Shown one piece after another: positions 8,884 through 18,555 of a stretch of 64,000 nt of DNA (positions are counted from its first letter, which is position 1; every line of letters starts with the position of its first letter). The stretch is from positions 1 through 64,000 of the forward strand of contig BAXV01000007.1 in assembly GCA_001310715.1 (NCBI GenBank), read 5' to 3'. This DNA comes from Pseudovibrio sp. JCM 19062 (GTDB lineage: Bacteria > Pseudomonadota > Alphaproteobacteria > Rhizobiales > Stappiaceae). The position numbers and the translations under genes were made by a program. The notes under the pieces are model-generated. The model ran no database searches. It worked only from the letters and a program-made list of their open reading frames with translations, and was not told where the DNA came from.

Positions 8884-10133
8884 ATGTTGATGAACTGGCG
8901 CAGGTTTTTACTTGCATGCCTTTGTTTCTTCGCGCCTTTCAGTGGGACAACATGGGCGCAGAGCATGCGGTGGCCGCTGGATTGGGGGAGCTGGGATAGA
9001 GCGAGCGGAGATTGGGGAGGATTTCGGACCAAGCTCAATAATATGGGCATTGATCCGGAGCTGAACTATGCCCATGACATTCTGGCAAATCCGGTTGGTG
9101 GTGAACGCCAGAGTGCTGCCTATGCGGGCTCCCTTATCGGCGGTATTGATTTTGATCTGGACCAGCTGTTCGGCCTGAATGGAACCAAGTTCAGTTTTGG
9201 TTTTTATCAGGGGCTGGGACGGAGCCTTTCGGGTGAAGACATCAATAACGTTTTTGATGTGGCGCAGATCTTTATTGGTGATGTTTTCGGTATCTCGCAG
9301 ATGAATTTTTTTTCAGACACTTGCGGATGACCGGATCGAGTTTTCTATCGGTCGGCTCTCTGCGGGTAATGACTTTGCTACCAATGATGCTTTTGTGTAT
9401 TACGTTAATGCTGGGGTTAATCCCAATCCGCTTCAACTTCTTGCAAACCTGCCCTCTTTCACAACGCCGCCTTTCAGTCAGTGGGGTGCGCGCGGGACTG
9501 TCAGGCCAAAGGATTTTCTGAGTTTGTCGGTTGGGGCGTATAATGCTGATTTCAACGCTCAAAACAATGACAGGCACGGGCTCGTTTTCAAGTTCAACCT
9601 GAAGACGGTGTGCTTGCCATCGCTGAAGGTGGTGTTCTTGTCGGGGAGGGTGCGGACAATCCCGCTCTGCCGGGGCAGTACATGTTTGGTGGGTACTTTG
9701 ATACCAGTGATTACGTACCCTTTGCCGATCCGGAAAAGACCGTTGCGGGGAACTGGGGACTGTATGCTCTTGCCAATCAGATGGTCTATGAGGAGAAAGA
9801 ATATCAGGGGCTTAGCCTTTGGGGTTTTTTTTCGCGGTTGCCCTCGACAAAGCATCAACTTGTTTCCCTATAGCGCAAATGGTGGTGCCTATTATCAAGG
9901 TTTGTTTAGTGGTCGGGATAACGACATCACGGCGGGGGCTTTTTACCTTGGTTTCTTCAGTTATGACCTGCCGGACCAAAGCTATGAGTTGGTGTTCGAA
10001 TTAAACCACCGCTTTCAGTTTAATGAGTGGTTTTTTTACAACGCTGGACTGGCAGTATGTGGTCAACCCAAATGGCCAGACCGATATCCCAAATGCGTGG
10101 ATTGTTGGCTTAGAAATGTCCGTCGATTTTTGA
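8884..10133 (+). CDS. Carbohydrate-selective porin, OprB family (frame interrupted)
   Basis: This outer-membrane beta-barrel porin has an N-terminal signal peptide (MLMNWRRFLLACLCFFAPFS..., cut after TTWA). It then shows the OprB-like beginning WDRASGDWGGFRTKL. The family's end, where strands run up to a final hydrophobic-aromatic residue, is seen as EMSVDF. The frame breaks near 9312-9327, 9590-9610, 9825-9840 and 10035-10050. Segments in the three frames join into about 415 residues, a normal OprB length. Several breaks fall in T or G runs. It stands alone between a terminator and a short-chain dehydrogenase gene. Confidence 0.75.
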
Positions 10134-10379
10134 GTGAAACGGGCTTGTTTGCGCTCGAAAACCAGCCGCATTTCATAGTGGACTGGTCTAAGAAAAGTGG
10201 AGAGACTTCATCTCAATTGCTCTTTCCTTACGCAAGCGGGTTATTCCTTACTCGCATCCTCATGCGGACCCCCGAGTAAATCCTGATCACGAAAGTCCTT
10301 GATCCTGCGGCTCAAGGTAGCAGGCCCCACGCATAATCTGATATCAACTTAGTGACGTAAGGAATCAAAGGGGGGCGTT

Positions 10380-11132
10380 ATGTCAGAACAGGGTAAGCTC
10401 GTATGGATCATTGGGGCAAGTTCCGGGATCGGGGAAAGTCTGGTTCCGTTGTATGCCGATGCTGGTTGGCGGGTTGTTGTCAGTGCTCGCAATGAGCAAA
10501 AGCTGGAAGCACTTGCTCAGGATAATGAGAATATCGAGAGTATTCCGGTTGATGTGACAGATGGAACTCAGGTTTCTAACGCGATTGAGCGTTTTCAGGA
10601 GCGCAATGAATTGCCCGACCTGACAGTGTTTTGCTCAGGTATTTATTATCCGGGTGGGATCAAGACGCTGACAGAGGAGCTCAGTGTTGCTTCCATGGAC
10701 ACAAATTATCAGGGCGCTGTGCGGGTGATTGCCGGGTTGTTTCCGTTGCTCAAAAAGAAAGGCTCAGGACATATTGCAGTCATCAGTTCGTTGAGTGCTT
10801 ATAGCGGTCTTCCTAACGCCGTCTGTTACGGACCAACAAAAGCGGCGCTTAACAATCTGTGCGAGAGCTTGAAGCCCGAGTTTGACAAAGCGGGACTTGA
10901 CCTAACGACTATTAATCCCGGCTTTGTTAAAACGCCGATGACGGATCAGAACAGATTCCCCATGCCGTTTATTGTGACCGCAGAACATGCTGCACAGAAG
11001 ATCTTTAAAGGGCTTCAAAAACGTAAATTCGAAGTATTCTTTCCGTCATTCCTTGGGTTTGTCCTGAAGTTCCTGCGCATCCTGCCATACGCTCTCTACT
11101 TTCCGATTGCCAAAAGGATAACGAAGCCATGA
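10380..11132 (+). CDS. Short-chain dehydrogenase/reductase
   Basis: This 250-residue NAD(P)-dependent oxidoreductase of the classical SDR fold has the cofactor motif GASSGIG at residues 12-18, an acidic DVTD motif near 59, the active-site serine in VISSLSAYSG and the catalytic YGPTK near residue 156. The stretch after the core is basic and hydrophobic (FLGFVLKFLRILPYALYFPIA), which suggests membrane association and a lipophilic substrate. AAGGGGGGCGTT lies before the start. Frame intact. The substrate is unknown. Confidence 0.9.
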   Translation: MSEQGKLVWIIGASSGIGESLVPLYADAGWRVVVSARNEQKLEALAQDNENIESIPVDVTDGTQVSNAIERFQERNELPDLTVFCSGIYYPGGIKTLTEELSVASMDTNYQGAVRVIAGLFPLLKKKGSGHIAVISSLSAYSGLPNAVCYGPTKAALNNLCESLKPEFDKAGLDLTTINPGFVKTPMTDQNRFPMPFIVTAEHAAQKIFKGLQKRKFEVFFPSFLGFVLKFLRILPYALYFPIAKRITKP

Positions 11133-11236
11133 CTGAGAGAGCGGACCTGAACGCATAAAAGACGTTCATGATCTCATCTATAATAATTGCACTTCATTGA
11201 CCTGGTTTATGAGGTGAGGGGACGTGACAGCAGCTG

Positions 11237-11374
11237 CTAGGCGCCCAACGCAGCTGCGTCGGAGACGCAATAGAACGCGTCAGGCGGGTTATCGCTTTGC
11301 AACAGGTCAAGTGCTATCTGCATGCCGCTTTCGAAGTCGGATTTGGTTTGGGAGATGTTGGGGGCATCGAAGCC
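11237..11374 (-). pseudogene. Remnant of a LacI-family regulator
   Basis: Minus-strand translation gives about 46 residues, GFDAPNISQTKSDFESGMQ continuing IALDLLQSDNPPDAFYCVSD. This is the conserved piece of the LacI/PurR sugar-binding domain where the G...A..LL...PDA.fc.sD..AlGa pattern occurs. Stops lie on both sides and no helix-turn-helix remains. It appears to be a deletion scar left in the 600-base gap between the dehydrogenase and the cytochrome gene. Confidence 0.5.
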
Positions 11375-11443
11375 TTATGAACAGATCGGCCGAATTGAAT
11401 AAGGGAGTGTTTTGACCCATGATCACGACGATCGGAGTGAGAA

Positions 11444-11605
11444 GTGGGGCAGAATACAGAGATTGTGAGCGTTGCTGCAGAACGCATGATCAAGGATATC
11501 CGGCGCAAGACCCGCAAGCGCTATTCCACTCAAGATAAGATCCACATTGTGCTTGCCGGGTTACGCGGCGAGGACAGCGTTGCCGAGTTGTGTAGGCAGG
11601 AAGAT
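11444..11605 (+). pseudogene. Fragment of an IS3-family transposase OrfA
   Basis: The stretch MIKDIRRKTRKRYSTQDKIH then IVLAGLRGEDSVAELCRQE is the start of IS3/IS911-type OrfA proteins (helix-turn-helix region). The similarity stops abruptly at about 11605 and the frame runs into unrelated sequence. No OrfB or terminal repeats are visible nearby, so this is a decayed, truncated insertion. Confidence 0.75.
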
Positions 11606-11741
11606 CTATCAAGCTTCCTCCGCAGAGTAATTGCAGAAACTACTGCCCATCTAAGCTTTCGGGATGTTGACAATTGTATCTCAGTTGAACAATAGTTATC
11701 GCTATTGTTTTGGGAGTCGGCCATGGGGGAGGTGGGCGAGC

Positions 11742-12133
11742 ATGAAAAGAATCGTGCTTCTCGTTGTTTTTTCAGCAGTCATTTTAGGGGGTGGGTGGTT
11801 TGCTCTGGAGGCACGATCGGGACGGAAAAGGTACCTGAGCCAACAGTGGCAGACATTGTGTTTGCTGATACCGCGACACCTACCAATCAAGAACTGACGG
11901 CGGTTTATGATCGTTCCTGCCGCTCTTGCCATGCACTTGATGGCACAGGGGCTCCTTTGACCGGCTATGCACCTGACTGGACTGCACGTTTGAATGCGCG
12001 CGGTGGGCTGGGAGCTTTGGTTGTGTCTGCGCGGAAAGGGTTCAAGGAAATGCCCGCGATGGGCCTTTGCAATGATTGTAGCGATGCCAATTTTGAAGAG
12101 CTTATTAGTTTTATGATGAAGGGGCAGAATTGA
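11742..12133 (+). CDS. Cytochrome c5-type electron carrier (frame interrupted)
   Basis: An N-terminal export or anchor helix (MKRIVLLVVFSAVILGGGWFA) is followed, after a break near 11810-11835, by a cytochrome c domain. The heme motif is CRSCH, and the C-terminal half shows the cytochrome c5 pattern: MPAMG with the distal methionine, then CNDCSDANFEELISFMM with the extra cysteine pair. The product is periplasmic, about 130 residues. GGGGGAGG lies upstream of ATG 11742. The stop overlaps the start of the next gene (TGATG), so the two are co-translated and the cytochrome is the likely electron acceptor of that oxidase. Confidence 0.82.
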
Positions 12134-13552
12134 TGCCGATCTCTCGCAGAACCGTCTTGAAGACCGCTGTCGGTGCAGGCGTTGTCGCAGCTATTCCAGC
12201 AGTGCCCTATGCAAAGTGGGTGTCGACTGATCGTAGCCGGCTGATCCAATACCTTCTAAACCATCCTCAGAGAATGGGTTTCAGTGGTCCAATTGGTCAG
12301 GCACGGAGCGAGCATATCCTGAGGCAATTTCTGTACCAGAGAGCGAGGCAGCACTTGCCGAATTCATCGGGAACAGCACCAGTCAAATCCGACCTGTTGG
12401 TAGCGGTCATTCCTTCTCCGGTTTGGTGCCGAGCGATGGCACCATCGTTGATTTGAGCAGGTTCTCGGGTCTTATCGAGACTGATGGGGAGGCTAAGACG
12501 GCTCGCATCTGGGCGGGCACACGTCTGCGTCAAGGCGCTCGTCAGATGGCGGAGCAGGGGCTGGGTATGATGAACCTCCCTGACATTGATGTTCAGACCT
12601 TTGCCGGATCTTTTGCAACAGCGACGCATGGCACTGGTGCGGGCTTGTCTGCGCTTCATGATCATGTGATCGGCATGCGGATGATTACGCCTCGGGAGAT
12701 ATCATTGATATCGATAGGGAAACGAACCCCGAGTTGTTTCAGGCGGCGAAAGTGTCTCTGGGCGCTTTAGGTGTGATTACCAGCTATGACTTGCAGCTTC
12801 GTGATACCTACAGCCTAAACCGGCGGGTCGAAATTCGTGGCACGGAAGACATTCTGGACAGCGCGCAGGAGCAGTTTGAAAATCACCGGCATTTCGAGTT
12901 TTATTTTGTGCCGAACTCGCCTCTTTCGGCAGAGATCATGCTGAACGAGTATGAGGGGGAGCCGTTTAGTCCTGCGGTGAGCGAGGATGACGACGAACTG
13001 TTGGTGGCGCTTGAAGGCCTGCGTAACCATTTGGGATGGGCGCCCTGGCTTCGTAAAGCAGCTGTTCAGACATTTTTCCCGACAGGAGAAATTGAGAACA
13101 GCGGCGATGAATACTGGCGCATGCTGACCTCCTCGCGTCCGTCAAAGTTCCACGAAATGGAATACCATATTCCGTTGGAGGAGGGGGTCAAGGCTCTTCG
13201 CGAAATTGTCGATCTGATGAACAGTAATCCCAACAACTACTTTCCAATGGAAGTTCGACAGACTGCGGGCGACGATGCATGGCTGAGCCCGTTCAATGAT
13301 GGGCCGCGTATTTCGATTGCGGTGCATGCAGCTCACAATGAACGCTACGATTATTTCTTCACGGAGGTCGAGCCAATCTTTCGCAAATATGGCGGGCGTC
13401 CGCATTGGGGCAAATTGCACTCGCTTACCTATGCTGAACTTTCCGAGCTTTACCCACGGTTCTCCGATTTTGTGGAGTTACGTGAGCAGATGGACCCCAC
13501 GGGCCGGATGTTGAACACACACCTGAGTACTCTGTTCCAGCGTCGTGTTTAG
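12133..13552 (+). CDS. Tat-exported FAD-linked sugar-lactone oxidase/dehydrogenase (frame interrupted)
   Basis: The N-terminus carries a twin-arginine signal (SRRTVLKTAVGAGVVAAIPA). Next comes the FAD-binding domain of the vanillyl-alcohol-oxidase type (IRPVGSGHSFSGLVPSDGT), whose GxGHS histidine is normally the covalent flavin ligand. The C-terminal domain ends RPHWGKLHSLTY and later DPTGRMLNTHL, the signature of D-arabinono-1,4-lactone/L-gulono-lactone oxidases. The frame breaks near 12262-12272 (resuming ENGFQWSNWSGTERAYPE) and near 12690-12720. The joined length is about 473 residues. Coupling to a cytochrome c5 gene suggests it acts as a periplasmic dehydrogenase that passes electrons to the cytochrome rather than to oxygen; this is inference. 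Confidence 0.82.
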
Positions 13553-13643
13553 GGTTCGCCGCGCATTATCGAATTTTTTTTGCATGTAAATTTTTATTGC
13601 TGGAGCAATCCAGCGCTCCGTAATTTAAAGAATGTGAGCCGCC

Positions 13644-14821
13644 ATGATCTTTGCGATATTGATGATACTTCTGCCGGCAATCGTGATCCTGCTTTGCCAG
13701 AATAACAGCTTTTTGGATCGGGTCGGCGTTGTGGTGCTGGCATTTGGGCTTGGGTTCCTAATTGCGATTTTTGGGGGATACTTCGAAGTTATCGACTTTG
13801 AAGCGTTACGACCGATGCAAACCTCGATATCTGAGGTCAGTGTGGCTCTGGCATTGCCGATGATTATTTTCTCGACAAGCTGCGTAAGGCCTTGAAAGAT
13901 GCAAAAGGGGCACTGTTTGCCATGTTTCTGGCAATGGGCTCCGTGGCACTCATCAGTTTTCTGGCGTCCTTCCTCTTTGCGGATCAGGTTGCCCAGATCT
14001 GGCAGGTTTCCGGCATGGCTGTTGGTGCGTATACCGGCGGCGGCGTAAACCTTGGGGCGGTCAAGACGGCCATTGGAGGGGATGAAAGCATCTTTCTCAC
14101 CATGATCACCTACGACATTGTGTTTTCCGCTCTCTTCATGATGGTTATCCTTGCCTTCGGGCAAAAGGCGGCAGGACTCGTGCTTCGCACTTATGTGTTC
14201 AAAGAGGCTGGTGAGGTCGAAACGAAGAGCGAGATGGACCATCTGGCAAACGAGAGTGCCCATGGGTACAGTGTCTTGGTTGAACGGAAAAGTATCGTTG
14301 GTTCCTTAGTCGTCTTCCTAGCGGCTGCAATCTGTGTGGCTGCTTCCGTTGGATTGGCATCTTTAGCACCGGAAAGTATGTCATCGGTTGTGACGATTGT
14401 TTTGATCACGACCTTCGGGATTCTTGGTTCCTTTTTCCCGTTCCTCCATAATACCAAGAGCAGTTTTCATCTTGGAATGTATCTTATTCTGATCTTTTGT
14501 CTGACATCCGCCACCATGCTGGATACGGCTATCTTCACGAATATGGATTGGTGGCTCGGCGCATACTTCGTTTCGATCCTTGTGGGCTCTATGATGCTGC
14601 TGGCAGGGCTGTGTCGCCTGTTCGATGTTGACCGCGATACCTACCTTATTGCCTCTGGCGCATCGATCATGTCGGTTCCTTTTATTCCAGTGATTGCCGG
14701 TGCGCTGAAGAATCGTGAGATTTTGATCCCCGGCATAGCAATTGCGATTATTGGGTATGCCTTGGGGAACTATCTCGGCATCTTGGTTGCAACCCTCACG
14801 CAAACATACGTTGGTGGGTGA
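13644..14821 (+). CDS. DUF819-family integral membrane transporter-like protein (frame interrupted)
   Basis: This polytopic membrane protein of about 392 residues has roughly 10-11 hydrophobic helices. The motif GMAVGAYTGGGVNLGAVKTA corresponds to the conserved GT.iGGs.N.aA region of DUF819 proteins, which are thought to be transporters. The frame breaks near 13872-13878, and restoring it gives KLRKALKDAKGALFA across the junction. It precedes a PLP-dependent racemase/aldolase-like gene by 104 bases on the same strand. An amino-acid substrate is a contextual guess only. Confidence 0.75.
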
Positions 14822-14925
14822 GGGGATAGCGCGGTACGGGCGCAATCACTTCTGTCTGGTTGGTGAGAAGCAAGTTGGCATTGGGGAAACGATAGCAATG
14901 ACGTGTCGAACCGGAAAGAAACTGC

Positions 14926-16131
14926 ATGCTACGGCGAGATAAAAGCGGACCTAGAGAGTCCTATTTCCTTGATGTCCAGAAGGCCCTTCGTGACGCAGGC
15001 ATTACGCAGCCGGTACTTGTTCTCGATGAGGGGCGGCTAAGGCATAATATTCGCCAGCTCAAAGGGGATTTGCCTGAGGGTATGAACCTTCGGTTGGTGG
15101 CTAAGTCGTTGCCTGTACCCGAGCTGTTAAAGTTGGCGAGCGCGGAGCTTGATACCCATCGGTACATGACATTCAACCTCACCATGTTGAGAGAGGTTGC
15201 GGAGTTAGACCCAACAGCGGACCAGCTTTTAGGCAAGCCCTTACCGGTAAAGGCTGCTGCGGACTATTACTCCAGCACGACCACCAATCAGGCTACTGGT
15301 GAAGTTTATTGGCTGATCGATTCTGAGAGCCGCCTACGCGAGTATGCCGAGCTTGCGCGGTCAAATAACCTGATCCTGAACATTGTATTGGAACTTGATG
15401 TTGGCCTGCATCGGGGCGGTTTTGAGGTTGATAGTCAACTGGCTCAGGCGCTGGACACAATCAAGAAGGAAGCTGCTCTGAAATTCTGTGGTTTCATGGG
15501 GTATGAGGCACACATTGCAAAAGCTCCACCCTTTCTCGGTATGCGGCAGAAAGTCTTGAACAAAGCGGTGTCGACCTACGCAAAAGCGTTGGAAATGGCA
15601 GAGCATGTGTTTGGAATTGATGCGTCGGATTTGCCAGTTCGAAATGCAGCAGGGAGTCCAACATTCCGGCTGTACAACTCAACTGAGATTGCCAATGAGG
15701 TTTCGGTTGGCTCGGTGCTGGTAAAGCCGTCTGACTTTGAAACAGATCTGTTACGGGGCTATGTTCCGGCGCTGTTTATTGCAGCGCCCGCTATCAAGGT
15801 AGGCGGACGCATGAAGACCCCGGTTCTTGAGGCCTTCGATTCTCTCAAGCGGCTGCTAAATCCCAACTTGGAACGCAGCATCTTTTTGCACGGGGGGAAT
15901 TGGAAAGCGCATCCTGTAGACCCTCCGGGCCTTACCTATAATCCGACATACGGGCGATCATCGAACCAGGAGGTTCTGAATGGTGGACCAAAAACTGTGA
16001 TTTCGCCTGACGACTTCGTGTTTCTTCGACCGACGCAAAGCGAAGCTGTTCTTCTTCAATTTGGCGACATAGCCATTTACAAAGACGGTGCTATTGTAGA
16101 TACGTGGAGCCCATTCTCCCCTTCGGTATAG
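14926..16131 (+). CDS. Fold-type III PLP enzyme (alanine racemase N-domain / D-threonine aldolase-like)
   Basis: This 401-residue enzyme has an alanine-racemase-type barrel. The PLP lysine is probably K60 in LRLVAKSLPVPEL. Later barrel motifs include LELDVGLHRGGF and a GSPTFRLYN loop; the C-terminal beta domain contains SIFLHGGNWKAHP and DFVFLRPTQSEAV. The layout fits the D-threonine aldolase/D-serine dehydratase branch better than a true alanine racemase, and the exact reaction is not determined. Frame intact. It sits among racemase, aspartase and transporter genes. Codon 1 is ATG 14926; a later start is possible. Confidence 0.75.
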   Translation: MLRRDKSGPRESYFLDVQKALRDAGITQPVLVLDEGRLRHNIRQLKGDLPEGMNLRLVAKSLPVPELLKLASAELDTHRYMTFNLTMLREVAELDPTADQLLGKPLPVKAAADYYSSTTTNQATGEVYWLIDSESRLREYAELARSNNLILNIVLELDVGLHRGGFEVDSQLAQALDTIKKEAALKFCGFMGYEAHIAKAPPFLGMRQKVLNKAVSTYAKALEMAEHVFGIDASDLPVRNAAGSPTFRLYNSTEIANEVSVGSVLVKPSDFETDLLRGYVPALFIAAPAIKVGGRMKTPVLEAFDSLKRLLNPNLERSIFLHGGNWKAHPVDPPGLTYNPTYGRSSNQEVLNGGPKTVISPDDFVFLRPTQSEAVLLQFGDIAIYKDGAIVDTWSPFSPSV

Positions 16132-16144
16132 GAACATAACCCAA

Positions 16145-16763
16145 GTGAATACCGACTATCAGCGCAGAGCTGACCCGAAGCAGTCCAGAAGCCAAAAAAA
16201 CTATTGATCTTATTCTCAAGACAACCTCGGAATTGCTTGATGAAGTCGGGTTCGAGCGGCTTTCGACCAATCTGGTTTGTCAGCATGCCGGGCTGACGCC
16301 GCCTGCGATTTACCGCTATTTTCCCAACAAATACGCGCTTCTCAGTGAACTGGGTCAACGGCTGATGGATGAGCAAAATGCGGCCCTAGCTCCTTACATT
16401 GAACGCGTCCTGCAAGATGATGAGCCTGCGGAAGCGGTGTTTGAGTCGATCAGCGAGCAGCTGGAGATTGCCGAACGCATGCCGGGTGGTCGCTGGATCT
16501 TACGCGCGCTTCATGCAACGCCAGCGCTCTGCGACATAAGAACCCGTTCTCACGATCTCGTCGCCGAGCAACTGGCTGATGCGATACTTGCGCAGTACCC
16601 TGACAATGATCGGCAAAAAGTCATACAAACCATGCGCTTGAACATCGAGTTTGGCTATTCGGTCATCGAATACGTCATGGACTTACCAAACGTAGATCGA
16701 GACTCTGTGCTGCGTGAAGCCGCAGCGACTCTTACGCAAAACTTCACGCGGTACTCTTCTTAG
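16145..16763 (+). CDS. TetR-family transcriptional regulator (frame interrupted)
   Basis: The N-terminal helix-turn-helix reads LSTNLVCQHAGLTPPAIYRYFPNKYALLSEL, the TetR DNA-binding signature. The in-frame start at 16233 would cut off the first helix. From GTG 16145 the sequence reads VNTDYQRRADPKQSRS and then joins KKTIDLILKTTSELLDEVGF if one base is corrected in the A7 run at 16196-16202, giving the usual TetR beginning. The remainder is the variable ligand-binding helical domain. Total length is about 206 residues. It may control the PLP enzyme and transporter upstream or the divergent-facing racemase downstream. Confidence 0.82.
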
Positions 16764-16796
16764 AGAGGCGTGCTGTTCTGGGTGAGGGCATGTTGT

Positions 16797-18271
16797 TTAG
16801 CTATGGTTGCTGAACTTCGTTGCGATCTCGATGCATTTCTGCGCAAGGATTTTGGTTGGGTCCAGTAGGGCGGGGCGTTTGCCGCCATCGGTGTCAGGTG
16901 GGATGAGCGGGAGTTCTGTGCAGCCCAAGATCACGACTTCTGCACCTGCATTTTCGAGTTCATGGTAGGCCAATGTGAGTTGATCGACACAATGGCCGGA
17001 AGTGTAACCGGCTTTAACGCCTTCTTTTCCGTAGATCGCGTCCATCACTTGTGCTTGGCCTGCATCGCTCGGAGCGAGGACCTGCAGACCTGCTTCTGCT
17101 GCTTCCTGCTGGTAAAGCTTGCTCTTTACCGTCCTGTCGTTGCCAGCAGCCCGACGGTTTTCACATCTGGGTAGTTTGTGGTGATGTGATTAACCGTTTC
17201 CCGCAGCATGTTTACGATGGGAATAGACAGGTTGCGTTGGATGCGTTCCACATAGGCATGGGCTGTGTTGCAGGGGATTGCAACGATGTTGGCACCGCCT
17301 TGCTCCAGCTTTTTGCAAACAGAGTACAGGGCAATTGACGGATCAATACCGTTGCCGATGATGTTTTCAGTGCGATCAGGAATTTGCGGGTTCTGTTCCA
17401 CGAGCATTTTGATGTGGTCTTGATCTTTGGAGGCATGGGTATTGGCGACTACCTTGCCCATAAAGTCTGTCGTTGCAGCAGGACCCACACCGCCAACCAC
17501 ACCGATCTTAAAAGGTGGTGTTGGCGTTTTTTTTACTGCACGCCAAAGCGTAGTCTGCATAAATCTGGTTGCTGTTTAAGACCGGCACATCAACAAGTTC
17601 TGCAATACGATCCAGCATGGCAGGGATTTCTGTAAAGCCGGGGAGGATAATAGAAGCGCCCTGCTTGATGAGATCTTCGCAAGCTTCTCGAACTGTGCTT
17701 TCTACCTTTTTACCTGTTCCGCCGGCTTTTAGACCTTCAGCCCGTATACCGCGTCCATCAGCTGGCTCTGGAATGGTTCGGAAGGATAGATGATCTGGTG
17801 TTTGTCACCCAGCATCTTGTCGAAGAGCCCTAATTTGCGCACGTAGTTGGACGTGAGAACGCCGATCGGTCCATCTTGAAAGTTGCGTTGAATATGGTCT
17901 TTGATTGCATCGGCAATGCCGAGGACTTGTATTTTAACTTCCGGCAGGATTTCGGGCAGGAATGTCTGCGAGATGAAGCATGGCAGCAAGGCCACTTCGC
18001 GGTTGTCTGCCTCCATGTCCGTCAAGGCATCATAAACGTAGAGCTTACGTCTGATTGGGTCGTAGTCGTGGTCGGCAGGCGTCGTGTGCTCGTGAAAAGG
18101 TCGTTGAACAAAAGCGATATCCAGATGCTCTTCATCTGAACGGGCAGGGGTCGATTTGACGATCCTATGGAGAATATCTGTTCCGGCAACTGCCCCAAGG
18201 CCGCCGATAACCGCAAACCGTGGCTTATGTGGCGCTGGGGAGGAGATAGCATCGTTTTTGTTGTAATTCAT
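16797..18271 (-). CDS. Tandem (two-domain) aspartate/glutamate racemase family protein (frame interrupted)
   Basis: Joining three frames gives one protein of about 491 residues made of two consecutive Asp/Glu racemase domains. Domain 1 (about residues 18-245) starts RFAVIGGLGAVAGTDILHRI. Domain 2 (about 250-491) starts FKIGVVGGVGPAATTDF. Domain 2 has both expected catalytic cysteines (IPCNTAH and LGCTELP). Domain 1 keeps a cysteine at the first site (LLPCFIS, C98) but has phenylalanine at the second (LPGFTEIP, F210, codon at 17634-17636). Breaks lie near 17728-17735, in the T8 run at 17527-17534, and near 17120-17135. The fusion depends on the T8 correction; otherwise these are two adjacent genes. 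Family enzymes are cofactor-independent amino-acid racemases in the cytoplasm. Confidence 0.72.
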
Positions 18272-18476
18272 CGTAACCCAGTGATCGCTGCTTGTTAAAA
18301 TACTGGAATGTATAAAGCATATAATCGGCTGTATCGTTAGCTCCACTAATCTTGATAATTGTTCCGGAAGACCTGAGTGTTCTGCAACTTTTACAAAGAA
18401 TTTAGTTGAGGTTGACTGTTTGCCGTTACTTCATACGGGCTCTCGGGAGGCTTTTCTGTCGTGGAGGGGTGCTATT

Positions 18477-18511
18477 AAAACGGCGACCTCATTTGCAGAT
18501 GAGGTCGCCGC
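18477..18511 (-). terminator. Intrinsic terminator after aspA
   Basis: CGGCGACCTCAT and ATGAGGTCGCCG form a 12-bp perfect stem around TTTGCAG-type loop bases. On the minus strand it is followed by TTTTAATAG. It lies 45 bases beyond the aspartase stop and separates it from the racemase gene. Confidence 0.85.
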
Positions 18512-18555
18512 ATAAATTCTTTCGCAGACTGGATCAGATCCAGACAGGCTGACCG

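Noticed and set aside
14822..16131. PLP enzyme as a classical alanine racemase (alr)
   Set aside because: The C-terminal half and the flanking motifs fit the D-threonine-aldolase-like branch better, and the family tyrosine region of Alr is not evident.
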